DNA from: JBGAQP01 sp044220635
GTDB taxonomy: Bacteria > Pseudomonadota > Gammaproteobacteria > Burkholderiales > Usitatibacteraceae
Direction: 5' to 3'
Assembly: GCA_044220635.1 (NCBI GenBank)
Contig: JBGAQP010000015.1
Location: 1-64,000 of the forward strand
Length of the DNA: 64,000 bases
Both the position numbers and the translations under genes were made by a program. The notes beneath the pieces are model-generated. The model was not told the origin of the DNA and did not search any database. It saw only the letters and a list, made by a program, of their open reading frames with translations. Positions 7,473-15,156 of the stretch are shown in pieces (the stretch's first letter is position 1; every line of letters starts with the position of its first letter).

Positions 7473-8100
7473 CGGCCGCGGGAAGGCGCCGGGCCGCCTG
7501 GGCGCCGGCGGCGAGGATGCGGTGGAAGGTCACGAGCATGCCCGCGGTCGCGCCCCAGATGAAGCGGCTCTCGTAGGGCATCGCCCAGTAGTGGCGCATC
7601 CGCCCGCGGTAGAACGCGCTCTCGTAGCGGTGGTTGCGCGCATCGAGCAGGAACTCCAGGGGCACCTCGAAGACGTCGGCGACCTCGTGGGGGTCGGGGC
7701 GGTAGGCGAGCGGCGGCTCCACCCAGCCGACGACGGGCGTCACGCGGTAGCCGGTCGAGGTGTGGTACTCGGGCAGCTCGCCGAGGATCTCGACGCGCGC
7801 GCGCTCGATGCCCACCTCCTCCTGCGCCTCGCGCAGGGCCGTGTGCGCCGGATCCGCGTCCCCCGCCTCGAAGCGCCCGCCCGGGAAGCTGATCTGCCCC
7901 GCGTGGTCGGCGAGGTGCGCCGTGCGCTGGGTGAAGAGCACCGTGGGACCGCCGGGGCGGTTGACGACGAGCAGCAGCACGGCGGCCGGGGTGAGCGCCC
8001 CGGGCGCATCGAGGCGCTGCTTCTCGAGGTCGTCGGCGGTAAGCAGGTCCTCGATCGGCGGGCGGGTCGAAAGCCGGCGGACGATTTCGTCGCGATGCAA
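7444..8100 (-). CDS. Nudix hydrolase, CoA pyrophosphatase type
   Basis: About 218 aa. The Nudix box is complete (GRFEAGDADPAHTALREAQEEVGI, roughly residues 88-111), and the preceding SFPGG plus the FTQR and LADHAGQISFPGG context is that of CoA/acyl-CoA diphosphatases (NudL family), which split CoA into phosphopantetheine and 3',5'-ADP. The TTG start at 8100 is chosen because an ATG further upstream (8184) would run into the divergent maiA gene; the start is uncertain. The last codons and stop are read through the plus-strand terminator hairpin, giving a GPLSGP C terminus. Confidence 0.85.
   Translation of the reverse strand: MHRDEIVRRLSTRPPIEDLLTADDLEKQRLDAPGALTPAAVLLLVVNRPGGPTVLFTQRTAHLADHAGQISFPGGRFEAGDADPAHTALREAQEEVGIERARVEILGELPEYHTSTGYRVTPVVGWVEPPLAYRPDPHEVADVFEVPLEFLLDARNHRYESAFYRGRMRHYWAMPYESRFIWGATAGMLVTFHRILAAGAQAARRLPAAEKKGPLSGP
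7447..7472 (+). terminator. Intrinsic terminator
   Basis: GGGCCCC, loop GAAA, GGGGCCC and eight T's form a canonical plus-strand rho-independent terminator. It lies about 205 bases downstream of the lysR stop and overlaps the 3' end of the convergent Nudix gene. Confidence 0.88.
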
Positions 8101-8124
8101 GGCGGGGCGGCGCCCGGGGGCGCG

Positions 8125-8154
8125 TTGTGGCGGGTCCGGGTGCAAGTATAAGAT
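8125..8154 (+). promoter_or_regulatory. maiA: Predicted promoter of maiA
   Basis: TTGTGG at 8125-8130 and TATAAG at 8147-8152 are separated by 16 bases. Transcription would begin within about 5 bases of the ATG at 8164, so the mRNA may be almost leaderless; no Shine-Dalgarno sequence is visible. Confidence 0.4.
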
Positions 8155-8163
8155 GCCGCGGCG

Positions 8164-8799
8164 ATGCTTCTCCACGACTACCATCGTTCGTCGGCGGCCT
8201 ACCGGGTTCGCATCGCGCTCAATCTGAAGGGCCTCGTGGCCGGGCGAAGCTTCGTCCACCTGCGCCGCGGCGAGCAGCGCTCGCCCGGGTTCCTCGCCCT
8301 TAACCCCCAGGGCTTCGTCCCGGTCCTCGAAGACGGGCCGCTGCGGCTCGTCCAGTCCCTCGCCATCCTCGAGTACCTCGAGGAGCGCCACCCCGAGCCG
8401 GCGCTGCTGCCCCCGGCGGCGGGCGACCGCGCGTGGGTGCGCGCCGTGGCGCTCGCCATCGCCTGCGACATCCACCCGCTCAACAACCTGCGCGTCCTGC
8501 GCTACCTCGAGGACGAGTTGCACGCGGACGAGGCCGCGCGCGATGCCTGGTACCGGCACTGGATCGCCGAGGGCTTCGCCGCCCTCGAGCCGCAGCTCGC
8601 CGCGCGCGCCGCCGGCCCGTTCTGCCTCGGCGACCGGCCCACCTTCGCCGACGTCTGCCTCGTGCCCCAGGTGGCGAACGCGAGGCGGTTCCGCGTGCCC
8701 CTGGACGCCTACCCGCGCATCGTGGCCATCGACGCCGCCTGCCTCGCGCTCGCCGCCTTCGACCTCGCCCGCCCCGAGCGCCAGCCCGACGCCGAATAG
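8164..8799 (+). CDS. maiA: Maleylacetoacetate isomerase (zeta-class GST)
   Basis: A 211-aa enzyme that isomerises maleylacetoacetate (or maleylpyruvate) to the fumaryl form in tyrosine/aromatic degradation using glutathione. The zeta-class signature SSAAYRVRIALNLKG is at residues 9-23, NPQGFVPVLED at about 50-60, and the helical domain has DIHPLNNLRVLRYL, typical of MaiA. No other homogentisate-pathway gene is nearby, so the physiological substrate could be a related cis-enol. It is divergent from the Nudix gene. Confidence 0.9.
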   Translation: MLLHDYHRSSAAYRVRIALNLKGLVAGRSFVHLRRGEQRSPGFLALNPQGFVPVLEDGPLRLVQSLAILEYLEERHPEPALLPPAAGDRAWVRAVALAIACDIHPLNNLRVLRYLEDELHADEAARDAWYRHWIAEGFAALEPQLAARAAGPFCLGDRPTFADVCLVPQVANARRFRVPLDAYPRIVAIDAACLALAAFDLARPERQPDAE

Positions 8800-8854
8800 C
8801 GGGAACTTTCCGGGCGCCCCGCCGCAATAGGGGGAAGCGACCGCGCGGACCGCC

Positions 8855-9463
8855 ATGCCCCCCGAGAACATGCTGCCCGAGCTGACCCTCCTCGAACGGA
8901 TGAAGCGGGGAGACGAGGCCGCCTTCGCCGATCTCTACCGGCGCCACAAGGACGCGGTCTACCGGCTGGCGCTGCTCTACGCGGGCTCCGCCGCCGCCGC
9001 GGCCGACGCCACCCAGGAGACTTTCCTGCACTTCCTCACGAGACCCGGCCAGTACGACCCGTCGCGAGGCGCCATCGGCGCGTGGCTCTGCGGCGTGGCG
9101 CGAAACTTCGCGCGCCGCAACGCCCCCGGGCGCGAGCTCGCCTCCGACCCCGCCGAGCTCGCCGACGACACCGCGGCGGACCCATCGCAGGTCGAGCCCG
9201 AGACGCCCCTCGAACGCCTGCTCGCCGACGAGACCGCCGAGCAGGTGCGCGCGGCCGTTGCGGCGATCGCCCCCCATTACCGTGACGTGCTGATCCTCTG
9301 CGAGCTCTCCGAGCTGAGCTACGCCGAGGCCGCGCAGCTCTGCGGCATCGACATCGGCACGGTCCGCTCGCGGCTTTCCCGCGCCCGCGCCCAGCTCGCG
9401 CAACGCCTCGCCCGCCAGGGCCTGCTCGCCCCGCCGGCGCGAGCCCGGGAGTCCACGCCATGA
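8855..9463 (+). CDS. ECF-type RNA polymerase sigma factor
   Basis: A 202-aa sigma-70 family ECF protein. Region 2 is at about residues 12-80 (DEAAFADLYRRHKDAVYRLALLYAG, then DATQETFLHFL), and region 4 with its helix-turn-helix is at about 130-185 (LCELSELSYAEAAQLCGIDIGTVRSRLSRARAQL). A Pro-rich tail follows. The stop overlaps the next start (ATGA), so it is translationally coupled to a single-pass membrane protein that is probably its anti-sigma partner. Targets cannot be predicted, but autoregulation of the three-gene operon is usual. Confidence 0.92.
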   Translation: MPPENMLPELTLLERMKRGDEAAFADLYRRHKDAVYRLALLYAGSAAAAADATQETFLHFLTRPGQYDPSRGAIGAWLCGVARNFARRNAPGRELASDPAELADDTAADPSQVEPETPLERLLADETAEQVRAAVAAIAPHYRDVLILCELSELSYAEAAQLCGIDIGTVRSRLSRARAQLAQRLARQGLLAPPARARESTP

Positions 9464-9945
9464 ACACGCCCGAGCCATTCCCCATGAACGCGACCGCACA
9501 GGCCGCCCTCCAGGCGCGCCTCGGCGAGCTGAAGGCGGGCCTCGCCACCCTCGAGGCGCCGGAGGCGATCGAGCCCGCCCTCCTCGCCGAGTTCCGGCGC
9601 CGGAACGCGCGAGCCGCGCGCCCGCGCCTGTGGTGGATGCCGCCGCTCGCCCTCGCGGCGACCGTCGCCCTGGTGAGTTGGGTCGTGCGCGCGCCCTTCC
9701 CCGCCGCGCCCGCACCCGAGCCGGCGCCGATGGCCGGGGCCGACGCGGGACCGTTCCTCGCGCTTCGCCCCCTCGAGCGCATCGCCCTCGAGCCCGGCGC
9801 CACCCTGGTCGCCGCCGAGTTCTCCCCGGCGATGCTCGCCGACTGGGGCCTTCCCGTCGCCCCGGAGAGGGCGGGCGAGCCGGTGCGCGCGCAACTGCTG
9901 GTTTCCGCCGAGGGCGAGCCGCTCGCCCTGCGGCTGCTCGACTGA
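9460..9945 (+). CDS. Putative anti-sigma factor, single-pass membrane protein without zinc motif
   Basis: A 161-aa protein. The cytoplasmic N terminus (residues 1-55) is helical, one transmembrane helix lies at about 60-80 (PPLALAATVALVSWVV), and a Pro-Ala linker and a small periplasmic domain follow. The HxxxCxxC zinc anti-sigma motif is absent; there is no Cys in the N-terminal part. Assignment as anti-sigma rests on the 4-base overlap with the sigma gene and the topology. The start at 9484 is possible but loses the overlap. Confidence 0.7.
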   Translation: MNTPEPFPMNATAQAALQARLGELKAGLATLEAPEAIEPALLAEFRRRNARAARPRLWWMPPLALAATVALVSWVVRAPFPAAPAPEPAPMAGADAGPFLALRPLERIALEPGATLVAAEFSPAMLADWGLPVAPERAGEPVRAQLLVSAEGEPLALRLLD

Positions 9946-9966
9946 GATCGCGTGAAAGGACGAACC

Positions 9967-11142
9967 ATGAAGACCCGCATCCTCCTCGCCGCCGCCTTCG
10001 CCGCCATCGCCCACGGCGCCATCGCCGGCTCCCCCGGGACCGCGCGCGAATGGCGCTTCACCCCGCACGGCGAGCTCGAAGTCCACGAGATCCTCGCCGA
10101 CGCGGCCACCGCACGCGGGGAGGCCGAAGGCTGGCGCGCCTGGGCCGAGGACTTCCGCAACTCGATGCACGCGATGTACGCGCCGCGCTTCGGCGGCAAG
10201 GTCGTGAAGGGCGCGCCCTACGGCGCCGAGGTGGTCACGGAGAACACGCGCACGCTCGCCGACGGCAACGTGATCGCGAGCCGGACCACGGGCCGCGTCT
10301 ACCGCGACGGCGAGGGCCGCACGCGCCAGGAGACGATCGCGGGGGGCGAGACGAGGAGCCTCACCATCGTCGATCCGGCCGCGGGCGAGGCCTGGGTGCA
10401 GCCCCCCGGGATGCGCCGTTCGCTGCGCGCGCCGCGGGTCGCGATCGCGAAGGACGGCAAGGAGATGCAGGTCATCCGGCTCGGGGACACGGAGATCCGC
10501 ATCGAGGACGGCAAGGTGAGCGTCGACGGGCGCGAGGCGGGCCCGGGCCGCGTCGAGCTCAAGGCCGGCGGCAAGGCCGTCGTCATCGACGGGGGCAAGG
10601 TCACGATCGACGGCAAGGAGCTCGCCCCGGGCGGGGAGCGCAGGGTCGTGATCAAACGCCTCGGCGGCTCGGAGACGGGCGACGGGACCGAGCGCGAGGA
10701 GATCCGCATCCAGGTCCTGCGTCCCGAGGGCGGGGCGAAGGACATCGTGGTGCCCGTGCCGCCGCTGCCGCCCATGCCCCCGATCACGGGCCTTCCCCTC
10801 GCCCCGGGGCACACCTGGCGTTTCGAAGGCTCGTCGAAGCTCGGCAAGGGCGTGACCACGCGCCTGGGCGTGAAGGAATTCGACGGCGTGAAGGCCGAGG
10901 GCAGCTCCACCGTCTGGACGATTCCCGCGGGCGAGATCGGCAACCGCAACCCGATCCAGGTCACCTCCGAATCGTGGTACGCGCCGGAGCTGCAGGTGAC
11001 CGTGTACTCGCGCAGGAACGACCCGCGCACGGGAGAATCGGTCTACCGGCTCGCGAACATCCGCCGCGGCGAGCCCGCGCCGGAGCTCTTCCGCCTGCCC
11101 GAGGAGGCCGAGGCCGGGGCGCGCGCGAAGCGCCACTCCTAG
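9967..11142 (+). CDS. Secreted protein of the ECF sigma operon, function unknown
   Basis: A 391-aa exported protein with a signal peptide (MKTRILLAAAFAAIAHGAIAG) and start 9967 behind GAAAGGA. The mature protein begins with a region containing EWRFTPHGELEVHEILADA, and residues about 175-225 hold two copies of an I(E/D)xGKVx(V/I)DGxE beta-strand unit. A Pro-rich hinge (PPLPPMPPITGLP) precedes a C-terminal domain of about 115 residues ending in RLANIRRGEPAPELFRLPEE. It is the third gene after sigma and the putative anti-sigma, 21 bases downstream, so it is probably the output or envelope sensor of that system. Confidence 0.75.
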   Translation: MKTRILLAAAFAAIAHGAIAGSPGTAREWRFTPHGELEVHEILADAATARGEAEGWRAWAEDFRNSMHAMYAPRFGGKVVKGAPYGAEVVTENTRTLADGNVIASRTTGRVYRDGEGRTRQETIAGGETRSLTIVDPAAGEAWVQPPGMRRSLRAPRVAIAKDGKEMQVIRLGDTEIRIEDGKVSVDGREAGPGRVELKAGGKAVVIDGGKVTIDGKELAPGGERRVVIKRLGGSETGDGTEREEIRIQVLRPEGGAKDIVVPVPPLPPMPPITGLPLAPGHTWRFEGSSKLGKGVTTRLGVKEFDGVKAEGSSTVWTIPAGEIGNRNPIQVTSESWYAPELQVTVYSRRNDPRTGESVYRLANIRRGEPAPELFRLPEEAEAGARAKRHS

Positions 11143-11151
11143 GGCGGCTGC

Positions 11152-11157
11152 TATCAT
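11152..11157 (+). promoter_or_regulatory. Possible -10 element of the THX gene
   Basis: TATCAT in the context CTGCTATCATCGCC lies 32 bases upstream of the THX start. The same 14-base string occurs at 53188-53201 before a GST gene, which supports it as a local promoter type. No clear -35. Confidence 0.3.
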
Positions 11158-11189
11158 CGCCCGGGCACTCACACGCGGAAGGATCCCCG

Positions 11190-11303
11190 ATGGGCAAGGG
11201 CGACAAGCGCAGCTTCAAGGGCAAGGTCTTCAAGGGCAGCCACGGCAAGACGCGCCTGCGCAAGCGCAAGAAGGCGGCGGGCGGCACGACCCGGAAGCCC
11301 TGA
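11190..11303 (+). CDS. 30S ribosomal protein THX
   Basis: A 37-residue, extremely basic protein (MGKGDKRSFKGKVFKGSHGK..., ending RKRKKAAGG). The MGKGDKR start and the GK(V/I)F(K/R)GS(H/Y)GKTR core are diagnostic of the small THX protein that binds in a cavity at the head of the 30S subunit. GGAAGGATCC precedes the ATG. It stands alone, apparently with its own promoter, after the sigma operon. Confidence 0.9.
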   Translation: MGKGDKRSFKGKVFKGSHGKTRLRKRKKAAGGTTRKP

Positions 11304-11307
11304 GGGC

Positions 11308-11898
11308 TCAGAAGCCCGCGCCGGGCCGGGCGAGGTAGTCGAGCTCCTCGGGCGTCGAGTCGCGGCCCAGCGCCGCGTTGCGGTGCGGGAAGCGGCCGAA
11401 GCGCCGGATCAGGTCGCGGTGCTTTTCGGCCCACGCGGTGAGTCCCCGCGTCGGCGCGAAGGCCTCGAGGGAACGCATCAGCTCCACGCACAGGTCCTGG
11501 TCCGCGGGATCCTCGCTGTGCTCGAAGGGCAGGTAGAGGAACTGGCGCTCGACGGGCAGCCGGAGGCGGTCGTCGCCGCGCGCGAGCGCCGCCCGGGCGC
11601 AGGCGAGCGCCCGCGCGTCCTGCGCGAAGGCGCGCCGGTCGCCGCGGAAGAGGTTGCGGGAGAACTGGTCGAGAACGATCACCAGCGCGAGCATCGGCCC
11701 GGGCGCCGCCTCCCAGCCGCCGAGCCCGCCGCGCGCGGCCTCCTCGTGCAGGGCGCCGAAGCGATCGCGGATCGCCGCGTCGAACGCCGGGTCCTTGCGG
11801 AACCACTCGGCGCGGGCCTCGCCGTGGCCCGGCGTGCCGGGCGCCCCGAACCAGAAGTCGAGAACCTCCCGCGCACGGGCGTCCGCGCCCGCCCCCAT
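11308..11898 (-). CDS. DUF924 family protein
   Basis: A 196-aa protein. The opening VLDFWFG motif (about residue 13), the VLDQFSRNLFRGD block (near 75) and FLYLPFEHSEDPADQ (near 115) are the hallmarks of DUF924, which has a TPR-like helical fold and no proven activity. The start at 11898 is one base after the stop of the CorA-like gene, so the two are probably coupled. Its stop is 4 bases from that of the convergent THX gene. Confidence 0.88.
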   Translation of the reverse strand: MGAGADARAREVLDFWFGAPGTPGHGEARAEWFRKDPAFDAAIRDRFGALHEEAARGGLGGWEAAPGPMLALVIVLDQFSRNLFRGDRRAFAQDARALACARAALARGDDRLRLPVERQFLYLPFEHSEDPADQDLCVELMRSLEAFAPTRGLTAWAEKHRDLIRRFGRFPHRNAALGRDSTPEELDYLARPGAGF

Positions 11899-11899
11899 C

Positions 11900-13603
11900 T
11901 CAGTCCGAGGACGCCGCGGGCTGCGTCCGGCGCGGCCGCTCCCCGGCGCCGCGCCGCGTCGGCGCATCGCCCCCGGCCACGCGCTTGCGCCCGTGGGAGC
12001 GCCGCGGGCTGCGCCAGATCTGGCGGAAGGCGTGGAGCTTCTCGCGCCAGTTGAGGCGCTCCGAGGACAGCGCCTCCATGAAGGTCGCGAGGCGCTTGGA
12101 GACCGCGACCGTGTACACCGCGAGGACCACGGTGGGCAGGAACACCAGCATGAAGATCTCGAAGCGCGTCCACCCCGGGAGCTCGGCGTGGGCGAAGACG
12201 TTCATCCCGAGGAAGCCCGTGACGATGGTGCCCACCATCCCGCAGGCCATGACCACGGTGAGGCGCATCGCGTTGTCCGACTGCTTGCGCGTGCGCTCCG
12301 AGTCCAGGTACTGGTTGATGTCCTGGGCCTCCTCGCGCACCTCGGCGTACAGGTCGTCGTTGCCCAGCTGGTGCGACCAGCGCCTGAAGATGTCGGCGGC
12401 GAGCACCTGGTTGGAGATCTCGTGGAACCAGTAGCGGTGGTTGAAGCGCAGGAAGAGCTCGAGGGCCTCGCGCACGTTCCTCTTGAACTCGCGCACGCTC
12501 TCGTAGTCGCCCACGCGCAGGCGCTCCACGGCGATCGAGAAGCGGTTCGAGAGGTTGAGCAGCGCCCCCTTGTGGAAGTTGGCGATGAGGCCGATCTGGA
12601 AAAGCTGCTGGCGGAAGCTGTGCACGAGGTCGCCCCGGGCGTCCCCGTGCTTCGTGATCATCGCGAAGGCGACCCCGCACATGACGTAGCGCGTGTTCAT
12701 CCCGCCCCCGGGGTCGTCCTCGTCGTAGTAGCGGTCGTAGCAGTGCCGCGCCTCGAAGTCGGCGAGGAAGCGCTTCGCGAAGGGCAGCGTCCCCGACTCG
12801 CCCCACTTCGCCGCGAAGCCGATCCGCGCGAGGTCCCCCCGCGAGAGCGCGCGCGGCTCGTCGAAGGCGAGGTAGCTCATGATCGGGATGCGCTTGTTCT
12901 CGATCTGGTAGTACTGGATCTGGCCGCCGCCGAGGTAGGCGGGCACCATGGGCTGCAGCAGGTACTCCCAGTGCAGCGAGAGCGGCGTCTGCTTGATGTC
13001 GCGCACGAGGCCCACGTACTTGTCGCGGTCGCCGAAGTCGGAGGCCGAGAGGAGCCGGCCCTCGCGGTCGTGGAACTCCACCTGGAAGGTGCAGTGCGCC
13101 CCCTGCCCCGGGCCCTCCCAGTACGGCGGGTAGGGCCGCCCGAAGCGGTCGAGCACCTCCACGGCGTCGGCGAGCGGGAGGTCTCTCGCCACGATCTCGA
13201 AGGCGAGGACGGCGATGTCGACGTCGTAGAAGAACACCAGGCGCACGCGCCCGACCTCGAAGTCGATCGGCTCGGAGCCCTCGCGCAGGCGCACCCTTGC
13301 GCGCGCGATGTCGCGGCGGCGGAAGATGTGCAGGCTGGACGGTGTTTGCGCGTCCGCCTCGCCGAAGCCGTAGAGGAAGCGCTGCACGTAGGGCAGGAAG
13401 TAGACGAACTCCTGGTAGCCCGTCTGGCAGGTCTCGTCGTCGACGAGGAGGTTGTCCTTCACCTCCTCCCAGGGGCCGGGGTGCGCGCGCAGCGCTTCCC
13501 AGTGCGAGCTCACGCCCGCGGTCGTGCGCAACCGCCGCAACTGCAGAGGCCAGAGCAGGATGTGGCGGAATTCGCGGACGATCTTGTCGGGGGTGGCGCC
13601 CAT
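11900..13603 (-). CDS. CorA-like membrane protein with a large cytoplasmic domain
   Basis: A 567-aa protein with about 430 soluble residues, then two C-terminal transmembrane helices (about 455-480 and 490-512). The first helix ends in GFLGMNVF, which matches the GMN selectivity loop of the CorA magnesium/cobalt channel family. The soluble part is longer than usual CorA (about 250 residues), so this is a distant relative; transport of a divalent cation is inferred. The Arg/Gly-rich C-terminal tail is unusual. It begins 8 bases downstream of dmeF and may belong to the metal operon. Confidence 0.75.
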   Translation of the reverse strand: MGATPDKIVREFRHILLWPLQLRRLRTTAGVSSHWEALRAHPGPWEEVKDNLLVDDETCQTGYQEFVYFLPYVQRFLYGFGEADAQTPSSLHIFRRRDIARARVRLREGSEPIDFEVGRVRLVFFYDVDIAVLAFEIVARDLPLADAVEVLDRFGRPYPPYWEGPGQGAHCTFQVEFHDREGRLLSASDFGDRDKYVGLVRDIKQTPLSLHWEYLLQPMVPAYLGGGQIQYYQIENKRIPIMSYLAFDEPRALSRGDLARIGFAAKWGESGTLPFAKRFLADFEARHCYDRYYDEDDPGGGMNTRYVMCGVAFAMITKHGDARGDLVHSFRQQLFQIGLIANFHKGALLNLSNRFSIAVERLRVGDYESVREFKRNVREALELFLRFNHRYWFHEISNQVLAADIFRRWSHQLGNDDLYAEVREEAQDINQYLDSERTRKQSDNAMRLTVVMACGMVGTIVTGFLGMNVFAHAELPGWTRFEIFMLVFLPTVVLAVYTVAVSKRLATFMEALSSERLNWREKLHAFRQIWRSPRRSHGRKRVAGGDAPTRRGAGERPRRTQPAASSD

Positions 13604-13611
13604 GCCCCCTT

Positions 13612-14664
13612 TTACTCCGGCGCGGGACGGCTTGTCGATGGGGAACCGGGGCACGGGCCGGGCGCGCCGCAGCTCTCGGGCGAGGCGCAGGCGTTCACCT
13701 CGATCGTCACGTGCGCGATCGCGGGGATCGCGCCGAGCCGCTCGCGGTAGTGCCCGGTGGCGAGCGGCCGGTCGGCGACCAGGCAGAGCGCGCAGGCGAA
13801 CCGCCCGCGCCCGACGCGCCAGACGTGCAGGTCCGCGACCTGGGCATCGCCGTCGCACTCGATCGCGGCGCGCACCTGCTCGACGACGGGCGCGTCCATC
13901 TCCCGGTCGAGGAGCACGCGGGCGGACTGGGCCAGCAGGCCCTTCGCCCACCAGAGGATCACCGCGGCCCCCACGAGCCCCATGGCCGGGTCCAGCCACG
14001 ACCAGCCCGCGAGCATGCCCCCCGCCAGCGCGACGATGGCGAGGATCGAGGTGAGCGCGTCGGCGAGCACGTGCACGTAGGCCGAGCGCAGGTTGAGGTC
14101 GCCGCGATGTTCGTGGCCGTGGCCGTGGCCGTGACCGTGACCTTCGTCGTGGTCCTGGCCGCGGTCGTGTTCGTGGGAGTGGCCGTGGTCATGGCCGTGG
14201 CCGTGGCCGCCGAGGATCCATGCGGAGACGAGGTTGACCACGAGGCCCAGGGCGGCCACCGCGAGCGCCGGCCCGAAGTCGATGGCCGCGGGCTCGAGGA
14301 GCCGGCGCACCGACTCGACCACGAGCGCGGCCGCGACCACCCCCAGCAGCAGCGCGCTCGTGAAGGCCCCGAGGACCTCGACCTTCCAGGTGCCGAAGGC
14401 GAAGCGCCGGTCGGCGGCCCAGCGGCGCGCGAGCCCGTAGGCGATGCCGGCGATCGCGAACGCCGCCACGTGGGTGCCCATGTGCCAGCCGTCGGCGGTG
14501 AGCGCCATGGACCCGGTGAGCGCGCCCGCGACGATCTCGGCGAGCATCGTCGCCGCGGTGATCGCGGCCACGATCCAGGTGCGCCGCTCCGCGGCCGGAT
14601 TGCCCGCGTCGAACGCGTGCTCGTGCCGCCAGCCCGTGAGGTCGTGGGTCGCCATCCCCGCCAT
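13612..14664 (-). CDS. dmeF: CDF cation efflux protein, DmeF type
   Basis: A 350-aa inner-membrane metal/proton antiporter. It has the N-terminal HEHAFDAGN motif, the metal site HxxxD-type ALTADGWHMGTHV in helix 2, a long His-rich loop (GGHGHGHDHGHSHEHD and more, about residues 155-190) and VHVLADALTS in helix 5. The overall pattern is that of DmeF, which exports Co(II)/Ni(II). The C-terminal cytoplasmic domain ends with several Cys. It is 15 bases downstream of cueR, an unusual place that may put cobalt/nickel export under copper control. Confidence 0.88.
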   Translation of the reverse strand: MAGMATHDLTGWRHEHAFDAGNPAAERRTWIVAAITAATMLAEIVAGALTGSMALTADGWHMGTHVAAFAIAGIAYGLARRWAADRRFAFGTWKVEVLGAFTSALLLGVVAAALVVESVRRLLEPAAIDFGPALAVAALGLVVNLVSAWILGGHGHGHDHGHSHEHDRGQDHDEGHGHGHGHGHEHRGDLNLRSAYVHVLADALTSILAIVALAGGMLAGWSWLDPAMGLVGAAVILWWAKGLLAQSARVLLDREMDAPVVEQVRAAIECDGDAQVADLHVWRVGRGRFACALCLVADRPLATGHYRERLGAIPAIAHVTIEVNACASPESCGAPGPCPGSPSTSRPAPE

Positions 14665-14679
14665 TCTAGGCCCCCGCGC

Positions 14680-15156
14680 TCAGTGGCAGTGGGGGGCCGC
14701 GCCGCCCTCGGGGTCCCCGCCCGCCAGGTCCTCGAGGATCGGGCAGTCGGGCCGGTGGTCGCCGTGGCAATGCTCGGCGAGGTTGGCGAGCGTGCGCCGC
14801 ATCGCCTGCATCTCGGCGATCTTCGCGTCGAGCTCGGCGATGTGCTTCGAGGCGAGGCGCTTCACGTCGGCGCTCGCGCGCCGCCGGTTGCCCCACAGGC
14901 CCAGGAGCGCGCCGATCTCCTTCATCGAGAACCCGAGGTCGCGCGCGCGGCGGATGAAGCGCAGCACGTGGACGTCGGCCTCGCGGTAGATGCGGTAGCC
15001 CGCGACCGTCCGGCCGGCCTTCGGGATGAGGCCGTTCTCCTCGTAGTGGCGGATCATCTTCGCCGAGACGCCGGAGGCTTCCGACGCCTGGCTGATGTTG
15101 AAGAACCCGTCGCGGCGGGCGTCCTGCATCTCGAAGTACTTGATCCTCTCAGCCAT
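14680..15156 (-). CDS. cueR: Copper-responsive MerR family regulator CueR
   Basis: About 158 aa. The MerR winged helix (FNISQASEASGVSAKMIRHYEENGLI) is followed by a dimerisation helix and the C-terminal loop CHGDHRPDCPIL with two Cys spaced as in Cu(I)-sensing CueR. The N terminus is about 18 residues longer than usual; ATG 15128 is an alternative start. The gene starts within the last codons of copA (8-base overlap). It should activate the two 19-bp-spacer promoters found at 17635-17665 and 22349-22379, including its own operon. Confidence 0.9.
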   Translation of the reverse strand: MAERIKYFEMQDARRDGFFNISQASEASGVSAKMIRHYEENGLIPKAGRTVAGYRIYREADVHVLRFIRRARDLGFSMKEIGALLGLWGNRRRASADVKRLASKHIAELDAKIAEMQAMRRTLANLAEHCHGDHRPDCPILEDLAGGDPEGGAAPHCH

